Assembly (NCBI RefSeq): GCF_900176255.2
Contig: NZ_FXEG02000005.1
Location: 930,001-994,000, forward strand
Reading direction: 5' to 3'
DNA: 64,000 nt
Origin: Mycobacterium ahvazicum
GTDB lineage: Bacteria > Actinomycetota > Actinomycetes > Mycobacteriales > Mycobacteriaceae
Shown: positions 43,591 through 55,500 of the stretch, piece after piece
How the letters are laid out: each line of letters begins with the position of its first letter
How positions within the stretch are numbered: the first letter of the stretch is position 1
Program-made: the position numbers and the translations under genes
The notes under the pieces: model-generated
What the model was told of the DNA's origin: nothing
Databases searched by the model: none
What the model saw: the letters and a program-made list of their open reading frames with translations, nothing else

Positions 43591-44250
43591 ATGACCAGCA
43601 CCCCCGCAAGCATGGCCAGGGCGGTACGCTTCGGCGCCCTCGCGGCGTTGATGGCCGCGGCCGCCGCCGGCTGGGCGGCCGGAATCGCGCACGCCGCCCC
43701 GAGCATTCCCGCCCCACACCTCGTCGCCGGAACGCACGGCGACCCGGCCGCCGCCGCGCCCTACTGGCGCTACCAGCAACAGGACCTCGACTGCGGCGAG
43801 ATGGCGGTCGCCGACGTGATCGGCCAGATCAGCGGCCACGAGCCCAGCGAGGACGAGATCACCGCCGCGGCGGAGAACATCCCGAGCGTGGCCCACCCCG
43901 GGCCGATCTACCACCCGGGCGGCCGAACCAGCAATCGCGACCTGGTCCCGCTGTTGGAGCACTACGGCGTGCACGCCAGCGCCGTTCACCCGGACACCGA
44001 AGCGCTGGCTGTCGATCTCGATCGCGGCCGCAAGATCATCGTCGGGGTCAACGACAACGTGATCTGGAACAGGCCGGGCAACCGCACCAAGGAAAACCAC
44101 TTCGTGGTCGTCATCGGGATCGACTACGACGCCGGTGTGGTGCACCTCAATGACAGCGGCGCCCGCGCGGGCCGCGACGAGCAGGTCTCGGTCGCGACGT
44201 TCGAAGAAGCGTGGGCCGCCAGCGACAACTTCACGGTCGTGACCGCGTGA
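43591..44250 (+). CDS. Secreted C39-like cysteine peptidase
   Basis: 219 residues. A signal peptide (VRFGALAALMAAAAAGWAAGIAHAA) is followed by a papain-like fold of the C39-type family: Cys68 in QQQDLDCGEMAVADVIG, His170 in KENHFVVVIGID and Asp188 in HLNDSGAR. The exported location argues against a bacteriocin leader protease and for an envelope or external substrate. It lies 105 nt after the four-Cys secreted protein and is convergent with recR (12-nt gap). Confidence 0.88.
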   Translation: MTSTPASMARAVRFGALAALMAAAAAGWAAGIAHAAPSIPAPHLVAGTHGDPAAAAPYWRYQQQDLDCGEMAVADVIGQISGHEPSEDEITAAAENIPSVAHPGPIYHPGGRTSNRDLVPLLEHYGVHASAVHPDTEALAVDLDRGRKIIVGVNDNVIWNRPGNRTKENHFVVVIGIDYDAGVVHLNDSGARAGRDEQVSVATFEEAWAASDNFTVVTA

Positions 44251-44262
44251 CGTTCCGACGGG

Positions 44263-44874
44263 TCAGACCATGGACCGGCGGCCGGTGAGCGCGCGGCCCA
44301 GCGTCAACTCGTCCGCGAACTCCAAGTCGCCGCCCATCGGCAGCCCGGACGCGATCCGCGTGACCGTCAGGCCGGGAATGTCGCGCAACACCCGGACCAG
44401 GTAGGTGGCCGTCGCCTCCCCCTCGGTGTTGGGGTCGGTCGCGATGATCACCTCGGTGATATCCACACCGTCGACCCGCTCGCCGATGCGGCTGAGCAGC
44501 TCGCGGATCCGCAGCTGATCGGGGCCCACGCCGGACAGCGGATCCAGCGCGCCGCCCAGCACGTGGTAGCGACCGCGGAATTCGCGCGTGCGCTCGACGG
44601 CCTGGACGTCCTTGGGCTCCTCGACGACGCACACCAGCGAACCGTCCCGGCGCGGATCGCCGCAGATCCGGCAGCGCTCGTCATCGGACACGTTGCCGCA
44701 GACCGCGCAAAAGCGGACGCCGTCGCGGACCTTCGCCAGCACGGCGGTGAGCCGGTCGATCTCCGGCGGTTCGACCGACAACAAGTGAAAGGCGATGCGC
44801 TGCGCGCTCTTTGGACCGATACCCGGCAGCTTGCCGAGTTCGTCGATCAGATCCTGGACCGGTCCCTCGAACAT
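44263..44874 (-). CDS. recR: Recombination mediator protein RecR
   Basis: 203 residues. An N-terminal helix-hairpin-helix (LGKLPGIGPKSAQRIAFHLL) is followed by a four-Cys zinc finger (FCAVCGNVSDDERCRICGD) and a Toprim domain (VCVVEEPKDVQAVE, EVIIATDPNTEGEATATYL). It acts with RecO (and RecF) in loading RecA on gaps. It is downstream of ebfC by 8 nt, the usual ybaB-recR pair. Confidence 0.97.
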   Translation of the reverse strand: MFEGPVQDLIDELGKLPGIGPKSAQRIAFHLLSVEPPEIDRLTAVLAKVRDGVRFCAVCGNVSDDERCRICGDPRRDGSLVCVVEEPKDVQAVERTREFRGRYHVLGGALDPLSGVGPDQLRIRELLSRIGERVDGVDITEVIIATDPNTEGEATATYLVRVLRDIPGLTVTRIASGLPMGGDLEFADELTLGRALTGRRSMV

Positions 44875-44882
44875 CTAAGAGG

Positions 44883-45233
44883 TCAGAGCCCCGGTATCTG
44901 AGTCGGTGGGGCGGGCGGGGCCGGCGGCGCGCTCAGGCCGGCGGTCAGCGATCCCAGCTGTTCCTGCGCCATCTTGGTGACCTGCTTGGAGGCGTCGACC
45001 ATGGCGCCGACGATCAAGTCCTGCAACGTCTCGACGTCCGAGGGGTCCACGACCGAGGGATCGATCTTGACCGCGACGACCTCACCACTGCCTTTGACGA
45101 TTGCCTCGACCAGCCCGCCGCCCGCCTGACCGCGAATCTCGGCATTCGCGAGCAGTTGCTGAGCTTCCATTAGCTTTTGTTGCATCTGCTGCGCCTGAGC
45201 GAGCAGCGCCGACATATCGCCTCCGGGTTGCAT
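44883..45233 (-). CDS. ebfC: YbaB/EbfC-family nucleoid-associated protein
   Basis: 116 residues. The YbaB core is LLAQAQQMQQKLMEAQQLLANAEIRGQAGGGLVEAIVKGSGEVVAVKIDP with a C-terminal VETLQDLIVGAMVDASKQVTKMAQEQL helix. It is a dimeric DNA-binding protein. The tail is short and Pro-rich (APPAPPAPPTQIPGL). Start: ATG at 45233 (MQPGGDM) follows the usual annotation, but GGAGG 5-9 nt before the ATG at 45215 favours MSALLAQ. Confidence 0.93.
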   Translation of the reverse strand: MQPGGDMSALLAQAQQMQQKLMEAQQLLANAEIRGQAGGGLVEAIVKGSGEVVAVKIDPSVVDPSDVETLQDLIVGAMVDASKQVTKMAQEQLGSLTAGLSAPPAPPAPPTQIPGL

Positions 45234-45331
45234 GACAATCCCTTCGCATCTTGGTCTCGAGTTGGTTTCGCCTGTGGATGTCGGGCGATTCGAAACACCC
45301 AGCGTAGACCGCGCGACGTTACCTTTGCGCC

Positions 45332-46093
45332 GTGGACCAACGAGTGAGCAGGCGTGTCGGCATCAAGACGGCGATCAGCATGCTGGTCGCCGCATCGACC
45401 CTGATCGTGCCGACCGCGACCGCGACCCCATCCAACATCGCCGGCATGGTCGTTTTCATCGATCCCGGCCACAACGGCGCCAACGACGCGTCCATCGGCC
45501 GGCAGGTCACGACCGGCCGTGGCGGCACCAAGGATTGCCAGACCAGCGGCACCGCGACCAACAGCGGTTACCAGGAACACACCTTCACCTGGGACACCGC
45601 GCTGCGGGTTCGCGCCGCACTGACAGCACTCGGCGTCAGGACCGCCCTGTCCCGCGGCAACGACAACGCCCTCGGACCGTGTATCGACGAGCGCGCCAAC
45701 GTGGCCAACTCGTTGCGGCCCAACGCGATCCTGAGCATCCACGCCGACGGCGGTCCACCGTCCGGGCGCGGATTCCATGTCAATTATTCGGCCCCGCCGC
45801 TCAACCAGGTGCAGGCCGGACCGTCGGTGCAGTACGCGCGGATCATGCGCGACCAGATGCAGGCCGCCGGTATCCCGCCGTCCACCTACATCGGCCAGGG
45901 CGGGCTGTACGGACGCTCCGACCTGACCGGGCTCAACCTGGCGCAATACCCCGCGATCCTCGTCGAGTGCGGCAACATGAAGAACCCGGTGGATTCGGCG
46001 CTGATGGAGTCCCCGGATGGCCGGCAGAAGTACGCCGACGCACTCGTCCGTGGCGTGGCGGGCTTCCTGGCCACCCAGGGCCAGGCGCGCTGA
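45332..46093 (+). CDS. ami1: Secreted N-acetylmuramoyl-L-alanine amidase (Amidase_3)
   Basis: 253 residues. A signal peptide (IKTAISMLVAASTLIVPTATA) is followed by the zinc ligands His47 (FIDPGHNG), Glu82 (YQEHTF) and His137 (SIHADG), and the catalytic Glu212 (ILVECGNM). Two Cys (69, 117) probably form a disulfide. It cleaves the amide between MurNAc and the stem peptide at septa. A TACCTT hexamer ends 7 nt before the GTG, consistent with a leaderless mRNA. Matches Rv3717. Confidence 0.97.
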   Translation: MDQRVSRRVGIKTAISMLVAASTLIVPTATATPSNIAGMVVFIDPGHNGANDASIGRQVTTGRGGTKDCQTSGTATNSGYQEHTFTWDTALRVRAALTALGVRTALSRGNDNALGPCIDERANVANSLRPNAILSIHADGGPPSGRGFHVNYSAPPLNQVQAGPSVQYARIMRDQMQAAGIPPSTYIGQGGLYGRSDLTGLNLAQYPAILVECGNMKNPVDSALMESPDGRQKYADALVRGVAGFLATQGQAR

Positions 46094-46111
46094 CCGCGGC
46101 GGTTCCGCGGT
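46093..46111 (+). terminator. Short hairpin after ami1
   Basis: ACCGCGG-CGGTT-CCGCGGT, 7-bp stem beginning at the last base of the ami1 stop, followed by TTTCGG. Confidence 0.5.
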
Positions 46112-46592
46112 TTCGGGTAGCGCCGATGCCATCCACCCGGTAGCGTTGTCGGCAGTTTTCGGACCCCTGGCTTGGGCGGTCACGAAACCAGATTGCTTGC
46201 GGCCCTAGCGGTTTCGCAGTGTGAACTCGCCTGCGCGAAACTCGCGGCTAACACCTCGCTAACATCAAGAACTTTGCCGAAACCCCTGTTGGAGCCCGTT
46301 TTGGTCCACTAGGGTTTGTTCCACTCATGTCGATTAGACGTGTGGGGAGAATCGGTGAGCAACAAACCGTCGGCGACACATTCGTCCAGGTCAACGACGA
46401 CCATCCGCACCGCCCGGGGTGGGCTTCCGCGGACGTCGCCACCTGTGGATAAGCGGTTCACCACAGGGCCTAAGCCGCGGCGGTTTTCGGCCGCGTCCCA
46501 CGCTGTCGCACCGATACACGGCCATGGAATCTGCGGCACCCGGAACCGGATAAGGCCTTTACTGCGTAAGCCTTTCGGGTAGGGGCGGTCGG
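46112..46592 (+). promoter_or_regulatory. Intergenic region upstream of the NRPS gene
   Basis: About 480 bases, less GC-rich than the flanks, especially 46205-46345. It presumably holds the NRPS promoter. A weak pair TTGGAG (46289) and TAGGGT (46310) with a 15-nt spacer is the best candidate I see. AAACCC (46280) and GGGTTT (46312) form a long-spaced inverted repeat over it. A small open frame at 46355-46582 is listed separately. I see no MbtH-like gene (no NxPFD...W motif), tRNA or repeat-element signature here. Confidence 0.4.
46355..46582 (+). CDS. Possible small upstream ORF before the NRPS gene
   Basis: A 75-codon frame from a GTG preceded by GGGGAGA, ending 10 nt before the NRPS ATG. 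The translation is basic, Ser/Thr/Arg-rich (SNKPSATHSSRSTTTIRTARG...) and matches no family I know; it is not MbtH. It may be a leader ORF or simply chance in high-GC DNA. Low confidence. Confidence 0.25.
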   Translation: MSNKPSATHSSRSTTTIRTARGGLPRTSPPVDKRFTTGPKPRRFSAASHAVAPIHGHGICGTRNRIRPLLRKPFG

Positions 46593-49500
46593 ATGGAATT
46601 TGACGCCCGTGCCCTCCCGCTGACGCGCCGGCAATTGGATATCTGGCTCGCACAGGAAACGGGACGCTCCGGCACCGACTGGCAACTCGGCCTATTCATC
46701 AAAATCGAGGGCACGGTCGAGCCTGATTTGCTCAGACAAGCAATCAGCAAAACGTTGCACGAGGCCGAACCGTGCCGCGCCGCATTCTTCGAAGTCGACG
46801 GTCAGGTTTTCCAAAAGGCAGTCGATTACCCGGAATTCGAGTTGGACTTCCACGATCTCCGCGGCTGCAGCGATCCCGTGGCCGAGGCCCGCGAGATTGC
46901 GTCATCGATCCAGCACACCCTGATGCCGCTGGATGGCCGGCTACTCAAATTTGCGTTATTCCGCACGAAAGCCGATGAATATTACTGGTCTGCCTGCTGC
47001 CATCACATCGTCCTCGACGGCTTGGGTATTGGGCTCGTCGGCCGCCGGATTGCGGCTCTCTACACCGCACTCGCGTCCGGCACGGCCAGCTCGCCCGCGT
47101 TCTTCGGCTCATTACAGGACCTCGTTCGCGGCGAGCTGGAATACGAGGCGTCCGCGGAATACCTGGAAGACCAGGCCTACTGGAACGCCAACCTGCCGTC
47201 GGAGAACGGACCGGACTATCGATTGGCGCCGGCCACCTCGCGGCCGGATCCGAATCAGCCGACCACGCCGGTTCAGCTGGATCCGTCCGTCGTCGGCCAG
47301 ATCAAACAGCTGTCCAAAACGCTGGGTGTACGTCGAACCTCGATCCTGACGGCGGCGTGTGCGCTGTTGGTGCGCGGATGCACCGGCGGCTCGGAGGTCG
47401 TGCTCGACTTCCCGGTCAGCAGGCGGGTCCACCCGGAGTCCAAATCCCTTCCCGCAATGGTCGCCGGGGTGGTTCCCCTGGTGCTCAAGACGTCACCGGG
47501 GTCGACCGTTGCCGACTTCTGCAAGCACGTCGATAAGCGAACGCGAGAAGCTTTGCGGCATCAGCGTTTTCCGGTGCAGGTCCTGGGGGACGAGGGCGGT
47601 CTTCGCGGCGCCGGGCAGACGGCGAATCGAGTGGTCCTCAACTTCGTTCCGTCCAGGATCACCCTGAACTTCGCCGGAGTTCCGGGCACCGCGACGTACA
47701 CCAGCTTTGGACCGATAGGTCACTTCGGGCTGTTCTTCGTCGGTGCCGGCGACGAGCAGTTCGTCACCACTGCCGGGGCCGGGCAACCATATTCGAACTT
47801 CGACGTCGCGGAACTGACGCAACGGTTGCAGCGGGTGCTGAAAGCCATGGCGTCGGCACCCGAACACGAGCTCGCCTCGATCGATCTGCTGGACGACGAC
47901 GAACACACCGGCGTGGACCGGTTGGGTAACCGGGAGGTGCTGACGCGGCCCGCGACCGCGGCGTCGATCCCGGCATTGTTCGCAGCACAAGTCGCGCGCA
48001 CCCCGGACGCGGCAGCGGTGAGCTTCGACGGCCGTTCGCTCACCTACCGCGAACTCGACGAGAACGCCAACCGGGTGGCCCACCTGCTAGCAGACCGGGG
48101 CGCGGGGCCGGGACAGTCTGTGGCGCTGCTCTTTTCGCGATCGGCCGACGCCATCATCGCGATCTTGGCGGTGCTGAAGACCGGAGCCGCGTACCTGCCG
48201 ATCGACCCGGCTCACCCCGCGACGCGGATCGAGTTCATGCTCGCCGACGCCGCGCCGGTGGCCGCACTGACCACCACCGCGCTCGCGGACCGGCTGGACC
48301 CTTACGGCCTGGAGATCATCGATATCCACGACCCGGCGGTCGACGCCCAGCCCGCCACCGCGCCGCCCGGTCCGTCACCAGATGACATCGCGCACATCAT
48401 CTACACCTCCGGCACCACCGGTGTCCCCAAAGGCGTGGCCATCACCCATGACAACGTCGCCGCGCAACTCGACTCGCTGAGCGCCGGATTGCCCCCCGGA
48501 CAGGTCTGGACCCAATGCCACTCTTACGCCTTCGACTTCTCGGTGTGGGAGATCTGGGCTGCGCTGCTGCACGGCGACCGGCTGGTGGTGGTCCCCGAGT
48601 TGGTCACCGCTTCGGCCGACGATTTCGGCGCCCTGCTGATCGCCGAGCGGGTCAGCGTACTGACGCAGACACCGTCGTCGGTGGCGGCGCTGTCGCCGGA
48701 AGGTCTGGGATCGGCGGCGCTGCTGATCGGCGGCGAGGCGTGCCCGGCCGAGGTGGTCGACCGGTGGGCGCCCGGGCGCGTGATGATCAACGCCTACGGC
48801 CCCACCGAAACCACGATCTACGCGGCGATGAGCGCGCCGCTGTCGGCCGGGAATGCGGTACCGATCGGTGCGCCGGTCTCCACGTCGGCACTGTTTGTGC
48901 TCGACGACTGGCTGCGCCCGGTGCCCGCCGGGGTGGTCGGCGAGCTTTACGTGGCAGGCAGCGGCGTCGGATACGGCTACCTGGCGCGGTCCCCGTTGAC
49001 AGCATCGCGGTTCGTGGCCTGTCCCTTCGGCGGACCCGGCGCCCGTATGTATCGGACCGGAGACCTGGTGCGCTGGGGCGCCGACGGACAGCTGGACTAT
49101 GTCGGGCGCGCCGACGAGCAGGTCAAGATTCGCGGCTACCGCATTGAGCTCGGCGAAATCCGCGCCGCACTGGCAGGCTTCGACGGGGTCGAGCAGGCCG
49201 CGGTGATCTCCCGCGAGGATCGCCCCGGTGAAAAGCGCTTGGTGGGTTATGTCACCGGCACCGCCGATCCGGCCGAGCTGCGCAGCGCACTGGCCGAGCG
49301 GTTGCCCGCGTACATGGTGCCGGTCGCGGTGCTGGCGATCGACGCCTTGCCCTTGACGGTCAACGGCAAGCTCGACACCCGCGCGCTGCCGGCACCGGAC
49401 TACCGCGACGTCGAGAACTACCTCGCACCGGCCACCGCGGTCGAGGAGATTGTGGCCGGTATCTATGCCCAGGTTCTGGGAGTGGACCGGGTCGGAATCG

Positions 49501-52500
49501 AGGAGTCGTTCTTCGATCTGGGCGGAGACTCGCTTTCTGCGATGCGGGTGATCGCCGCGATCAACACCGCCCTGGACGCCGGGCTTTCGGTGCGGGCATT
49601 GTTCGAAGCCCCGACGATCGCGCAGCTGGTACCCCGCATCGACACCGGGCAGGAGCGACTGACGCCATTGACGGCCGGCTGGCGCCCGGCGGTGGTTCCG
49701 CTGTCGTTCGCCCAGTCGCGGCTGTGGTTCCTGGACCAGCTGCAAGGTCCATCGCCGATGTACAACATCGCGGTCGCGTTGCGGCTGTCGGGCAGCCTCG
49801 ACGTCGACGCGCTGGGCGCCGCGATGGCCGATGTGATCGCCCGGCACGAGAGCCTGCGTACGGTGTTCCCCGCGACCGAGGACACCCCGCGGCAACTGGT
49901 GTTGGCCGCCGACGGTGCCGAGTTCGGTTGGCAGGTCGTGGATGCCAACGGCTGGCCGGCATTCCGGCTGGATGAGGCAGTCGATGCGGCGGCGCGCCAC
50001 ACCTTCGACCTGACCAGCGAGATACCCTTACGGACAACGCTTTTCCGCTGCGGCGACGACGATCATCTGCTGATCGGCGTGCTGCACCACATTGCCTCCG
50101 ACGGCTGGTCGATTGCGCCGCTGATGCGTGATCTGGCGCAGGCGTATGCCGCTCGGTGCCTCGGACGCGAACCGGACTGGGCCGAATTGCCGGTGCAGTA
50201 CGCCGATTACACGCTGTGGCAGCACGCGCAATTCGGAGACCTGGCCGACGCAGAAAGCCCGATCGCGTCGCAACTGTCCTATTGGGAAGAGACGCTGGCG
50301 GGGATGCCGGAGGTACTGCCGCTTCCCACCGACCGTCCCTACCCGCCGGTGGCCGATCAGCACGGGGCCAGTGTGGCCGTGCAGTGGCCGGCCGAATTGC
50401 AGCAGCGGGGCCGCGAAGTGGCCCGGGAGCACAACGCCACCAGCTTCATGGTGGTCCAGGCCGCCCTGGCGGTGCTGCTGTCGGCGATCAGTGCGAGTTC
50501 CGATGTGGCCGTGGGCTTCCCGATCGCCGGGCGCCGCGATCCCGCGCTCGACGAGCTGGTGGGCTTCTTCGTCAACACCCTGGTGCTGCGGGTCGATGTG
50601 GCTGGCGATCCCACCGTCGCGGAGTTGTTGGCTCAGGTACGGCGACGCAGCCTGGCCGCCTACGAACACCAGGACGTGCCGTTCGAGGTTCTGGTCGAGC
50701 GGCTGAACCCGACCCGCAGCCTGGCGCACCACCCGCTGGTGCAGGTGATGCTGGGCTGGCAGAACACGGAGCCGGCCGAACTGGCCTTGGGCGATGTGCG
50801 AGCCACCCCATTGCCAATCGACACCCGCACCGCACGAACGGATTTGGCCTTCACTCTGACCGAGCGCTTCACCGCGTCCGGTGAACCGGCCGGAATCGGC
50901 GGGGCGGTGGAGTATCGCACCGACGTGTTCAACCCGGACAGCATCGAGGCGTTGGTCGGGCGATTGCAGCGCGTGCTTACCGCCATGACAACCGATGCTG
51001 CCCAACGGCTCTCGTCGATCCAGCTGTTGAATTACGCCGAACGCAACCAGCTCGACGCGTTCGGCAATCGCGCCGTACTGGCTCGGCCGCAGACCCCGAC
51101 CACAGTTCCGGCACTGTGGGCCGCGCAGGTGGCCCGCGCCCCGGAATCGGTAGCCGTAACCTTCGAGGGCCGGTCGATGACCTATCTCGAGGTCGACGCG
51201 GCCGCCAACCGGTTGGCACACCTCCTGCGCGCCGAAGGCGCTGCACCGGGAGGGTCTGTGGCACTGCTGTTTTCGCGATCCGCCGAAGCGATCATCGCGA
51301 TCCTGGCGGTACACAAATCCGGTGCGGCCTACCTACCGATCGATCCCGGCCACCCATCGGCACGTATCGCGTTCATGGTGGCCGACGCCGCGCCGATCGC
51401 CGCGATCACCACCGCCGAGCTGCGGCCGCGGCTGCAGAAATGCGAGCTGCGGATCATCGACGTGGACGACCCCCGCATCGACGCCCAGCCCGCGACCGCG
51501 CCGCCCGGACCGTCGCCAGACGACATCGCTCACATCATCTACACCTCGGGTACCACCGGCATGCCCAAAGGCGTTGCGGTTACTCAGCACAACGTCACTC
51601 AACTCTTCGACTCGCTCGACACCGGCCTGGAACTGTCACCCGGACAAGTGTGGACCCAATGTCATTCGTACGCCTTCGACTTCTCGGTGTGGGAGATCTG
51701 GGGCGCGCTGTTACACGGTGGCCGACTGGTGGTAGTGCACGAAGCCGTGACCGGTTCACCGGCAGACTTCCACGCCCTGCTGGTCGCCGAACGCGTCACC
51801 GTTCTCACTCAGACCCCGTCCGCGGTCGGCGTGCTCTCCCCGCAGGGCTTGGAATCGACCGCGCTGGTCATCGGCGCCGAACCCTGCCCGGCGGAACTGG
51901 TGGATCGGTGGGCACGCGGCCGACTGATGATCAACGTCTACGGACCGACCGAAACGACGATGTGGGCGGCCAAGAGTGCGCCGCTGGCAACGGGTTCGGG
52001 CGTTCCGCCGATCGGCTCGCCGGTCTCGGGGGCCGCGTTCTTTGTGCTCGACCAGTGGTTGCGCCCGGTGCCCGTCGGCGTGGTAGGTGAGTTGTACCTG
52101 GCCGGGCGCGGGGTCGGGTGCGGGTACTGGCGCCGGGGCGGGCTGACCGCGTCGCGTTTCATGGCCTGTCCGTTCGCGGAGCCCGGCGCCCGGATGTACC
52201 GTACCGGCGACCTGGTGCGGTGGCGTCCCGACGGGCAACTCGACTACCTGGGCCGCGCCGACGAACAGGTCAAAATTCGCGGCTCCCGCATCGGGCTCGG
52301 CGAAATACGAGCGGCCCTGGCACGTTTGGAAGGCGTGGAGCAGGCGGTCGGCGTCGCCCGCGAGGACCGGCCCGGCGTCAACCGCCTCGTCGGCTACATC
52401 GCCGGAACCGCCGACCCCAACCACGCCCGGGCCGCGCTTGCCGACGGCCTTCCCCCGTACATGGTTCCGTCGGCGGTGGTGGTGCTCGACGCGCTGCCGA

Positions 52501-55500
52501 TGACGGTCAACGGCAAACTTGATACCCGCGCGTTGCCCGCACCCGAATATCAGGATGCCGATCATTACCGCCCCCCCACCGATGCCGTCGAGGAGATCCT
52601 GGCCGGGATCTACGCGCAGGTGCTGGGGTTGAAGCGCGTCGGGGTCGATGAGTCGTTCTTCGACCTGGGCGGGGACAGCATCCTGTCGATGCAGGTGGTG
52701 TCCCGGGCGCGCGCGGCCGGGGTGGTGTGCCGACCTCGGGACATCTTCGTCGAGCAGACTGTCGCCCGGCTGGCCCGAGTAGCCAGTGTCGCAACGGATG
52801 ACGCCGGAGTCGTCGATGAAGGCGTGGGCGAGGTGCCGGCCACCCCGATCATCCGCTGGCTGGAGGGCGTCGCGGGTCGCGTCGAGGAGTTCAACCAGAC
52901 CGTCGCCATTCAGGCCCCGGTCACGGTGACCGAAGCCGACGTGGTGGTGGTGCTGCAGGCGTTGCTGGACCGGCACGCGATGCTGCGGCTGCGCGTCGAC
53001 GACGACTTCGCCGGCGGCTGGTCACTGTGGGTGCCCGAGCCCGGTTCGGTGGACGCGCAAGGTTGCCTGCGCGTCGTCGACGAGCTCACCGATGAGGTAC
53101 TGGTCCAAGCGCGGGCCCGGCTGGATCCGGTCACCGGAAAGATGCTGAGCGCATTGTGGGTGGCGCCGATCGGTGAGCTGGTGCTGATCATTCACCATCT
53201 GGCCGTCGACGGGGTGTCATGGCGAATCCTGTTGGAAGACATCAACCTTGCCTGGGCACAGCATTGCGCCGACCAAGAGGTGGCGTTGCCCGCACCGGGA
53301 ACGTCGTTTGCCCGCTGGGCGTCGTGGCTCGATCAGCACGCCCGCGATCCCGAAGTCGTCGCCCAGACGCAGGTGTGGCGGCAGATAGCCGCGGTCCCGT
53401 CCACACTGCCGGCACCCCGGCCCGAGCTGGACACCTACGCCAGTGCGGGCCGGTTGTCGGTGGACCTCGACGTCGACACCACTCGGATGTTATTGGGCGA
53501 AGTGCCCGCGGCGTTTCACGCCGGCGTGCAAGACATTCTGCTGATCGCGTTCGGGTTGGCCTGCACGGAGTTTCTGGGCGCCGGCCCGATCGGCATCGAC
53601 GTGGAGGGCCATGGGCGCCACGGTGAGCTGGCCGGCGACATGGACTTGTCACGGACGGTGGGATGGTTCACCACCAAATATCCGGTGGCCCTGGACGGCG
53701 GTGGCTTGTCCTGGGCACAGGTGCTCGCCGGTGCGCCCGCGCTGGGCGCGCTGATCAAGAACGCCAAAGAGCAACTGCGCGCACTGCCAGACGGCCTGAC
53801 CTACGGGCTGTTGCGCTACCTGAACCCCGAAGTGGATCTGGACTCGGCCGACCCGTTGATCGGGTTCAACTACTTCGGACGCCTGGGCGCCGGCGCCGTT
53901 GAGTTCTCCGACGATCTGTGGCTGATCGGCGAGGACGGTGTGACGGTCGCCGCCGTGGCCTCGGCCATCCCAATGCCGTTGGGGCACACCGTGGAACTCA
54001 ACGCCGGCACGCTCGACACGGACATCGGCCCACGCTTGCACGCGACCTGGACCTGGGCTGCCTCAGCGCTCACCAGTGAGCAGATCGGCCGGCTCAACCA
54101 AATGTGGTTCGACGCCCTGACCGGGATCTGCGCTCATGTCCGCGCCGGTGGTGGCGGTCTGACTCCGTCGGATATCGCCCCGGCGCGGCTCAGCCAGCAG
54201 CAGATCGACGAGCTGTGCCGACGCGACCACATCGCCGACATCTTGCCGCTCACGCCGCTGCAACAGGGCCTGCTGTTCCATGCCAACACCCACGGCACAA
54301 GCGATTTGGGCGAGCTCTACGCGGTCCAGCTGGATATCACCATCACCGGCCCGCTGGAACCCGACCGGTTGCGCGCCGCGGTCGACACGGTGGTCGGCCG
54401 CCATCCCAACCTGGCAGCCCGGTTCTGCCCGGAGTTCGACGACCCGATCCAGGTCATTCCGATCGACCCCGAATCAGCTTGGCAATACCTGGAACTCGAC
54501 GGGGCCGTCGATACCGAGGAACACCTCGCGCGGCTGTGCGCTGCCGAACGCACGGCAGTCGTCGACCTGACCGAGCCGCCCGCGTTCCGGGTCGCGCTGA
54601 TCCGCATCGGCAGCGACCTGCACCGGTTGGTGTTGACGAACCACCACATCGTGCTCGATGGCTGGTCACTGCCAATCCTGTTGCAAGAGATCTCCACAAC
54701 CTATTCCGGCCAGCGACCCCCGGCACCGGCGCCGTCCCGCCGGTTCGTGTCCTGGCTGACCGACCAGGACCGCGGCAGCGCCGAGACGGCCTGGCGGCAA
54801 ATGTTCGCCGGTTTCGAGGTTCCCACCCTGGTGGCCCCGCCGGGGCGCGCCGGGCTCGGGCGGCGAGCGGTGGTGACGTCGCGAGTGCCCGCCGACACGA
54901 CCCAGGCCGTAACCGAGCTGGCGCGGCAGAATCACACCACCGTCAATACCGTCCTGCAGGCCGGCTGGGCGCAGCTGTTGATGTGGCTGACCGGCCAGCG
55001 CGACGTCGCCTTCGGCACCGCGGTTTCGGGCCGCCCGCCCGAGCTGGCCGGCTCCGATTCGATGGTCGGCCTGCTGATCAACACGGTGCCGGTGCGCGCC
55101 ACGATCACCACGGCCACCACCACGGCCGACCTACTCGACCAACTGCATCGCGCCAACAACCACACCCTCGAACACCAGCACCTGGCACTGCCCGAGATTC
55201 ACCGCGCCGCAGGCCACGACCAACTCTTCGACACGCTGTTCGTCTACGAGAACTACCCCGTTGATCCCGCATTGTTCGGCGTCAACGGCCTGGCCGTCAC
55301 CGGGTACAGCGCTCGCGAAAACAACCACTACCCAATGACTTTGCAGGCAATGCCCGGCGACGAACTGGGCCTGCGGATCGAGTACGACACCGACGTCTTC
55401 ACCGCGGACAGCGTCCACACCCTCATCCGGCAGTTGCAGCGGGTCCTGGTGGCCATCACCAACGATCCCACCAGCAGGCTGTCGCTGATGGATCTGCTCG

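Noticed and set aside
46355..46582. MbtH-like protein upstream of the NRPS
   Set aside because: The frame lacks the NPFDD, SLWP and GW motifs of MbtH proteins.
48375..50000. Long reverse frames opposite the NRPS (also 51756-52976, 56226-57842, 58887-60587, 60600-62234)
   Set aside because: They repeat with the NRPS modules because they mirror them, and carry no domain signatures; they are codon-bias shadows.
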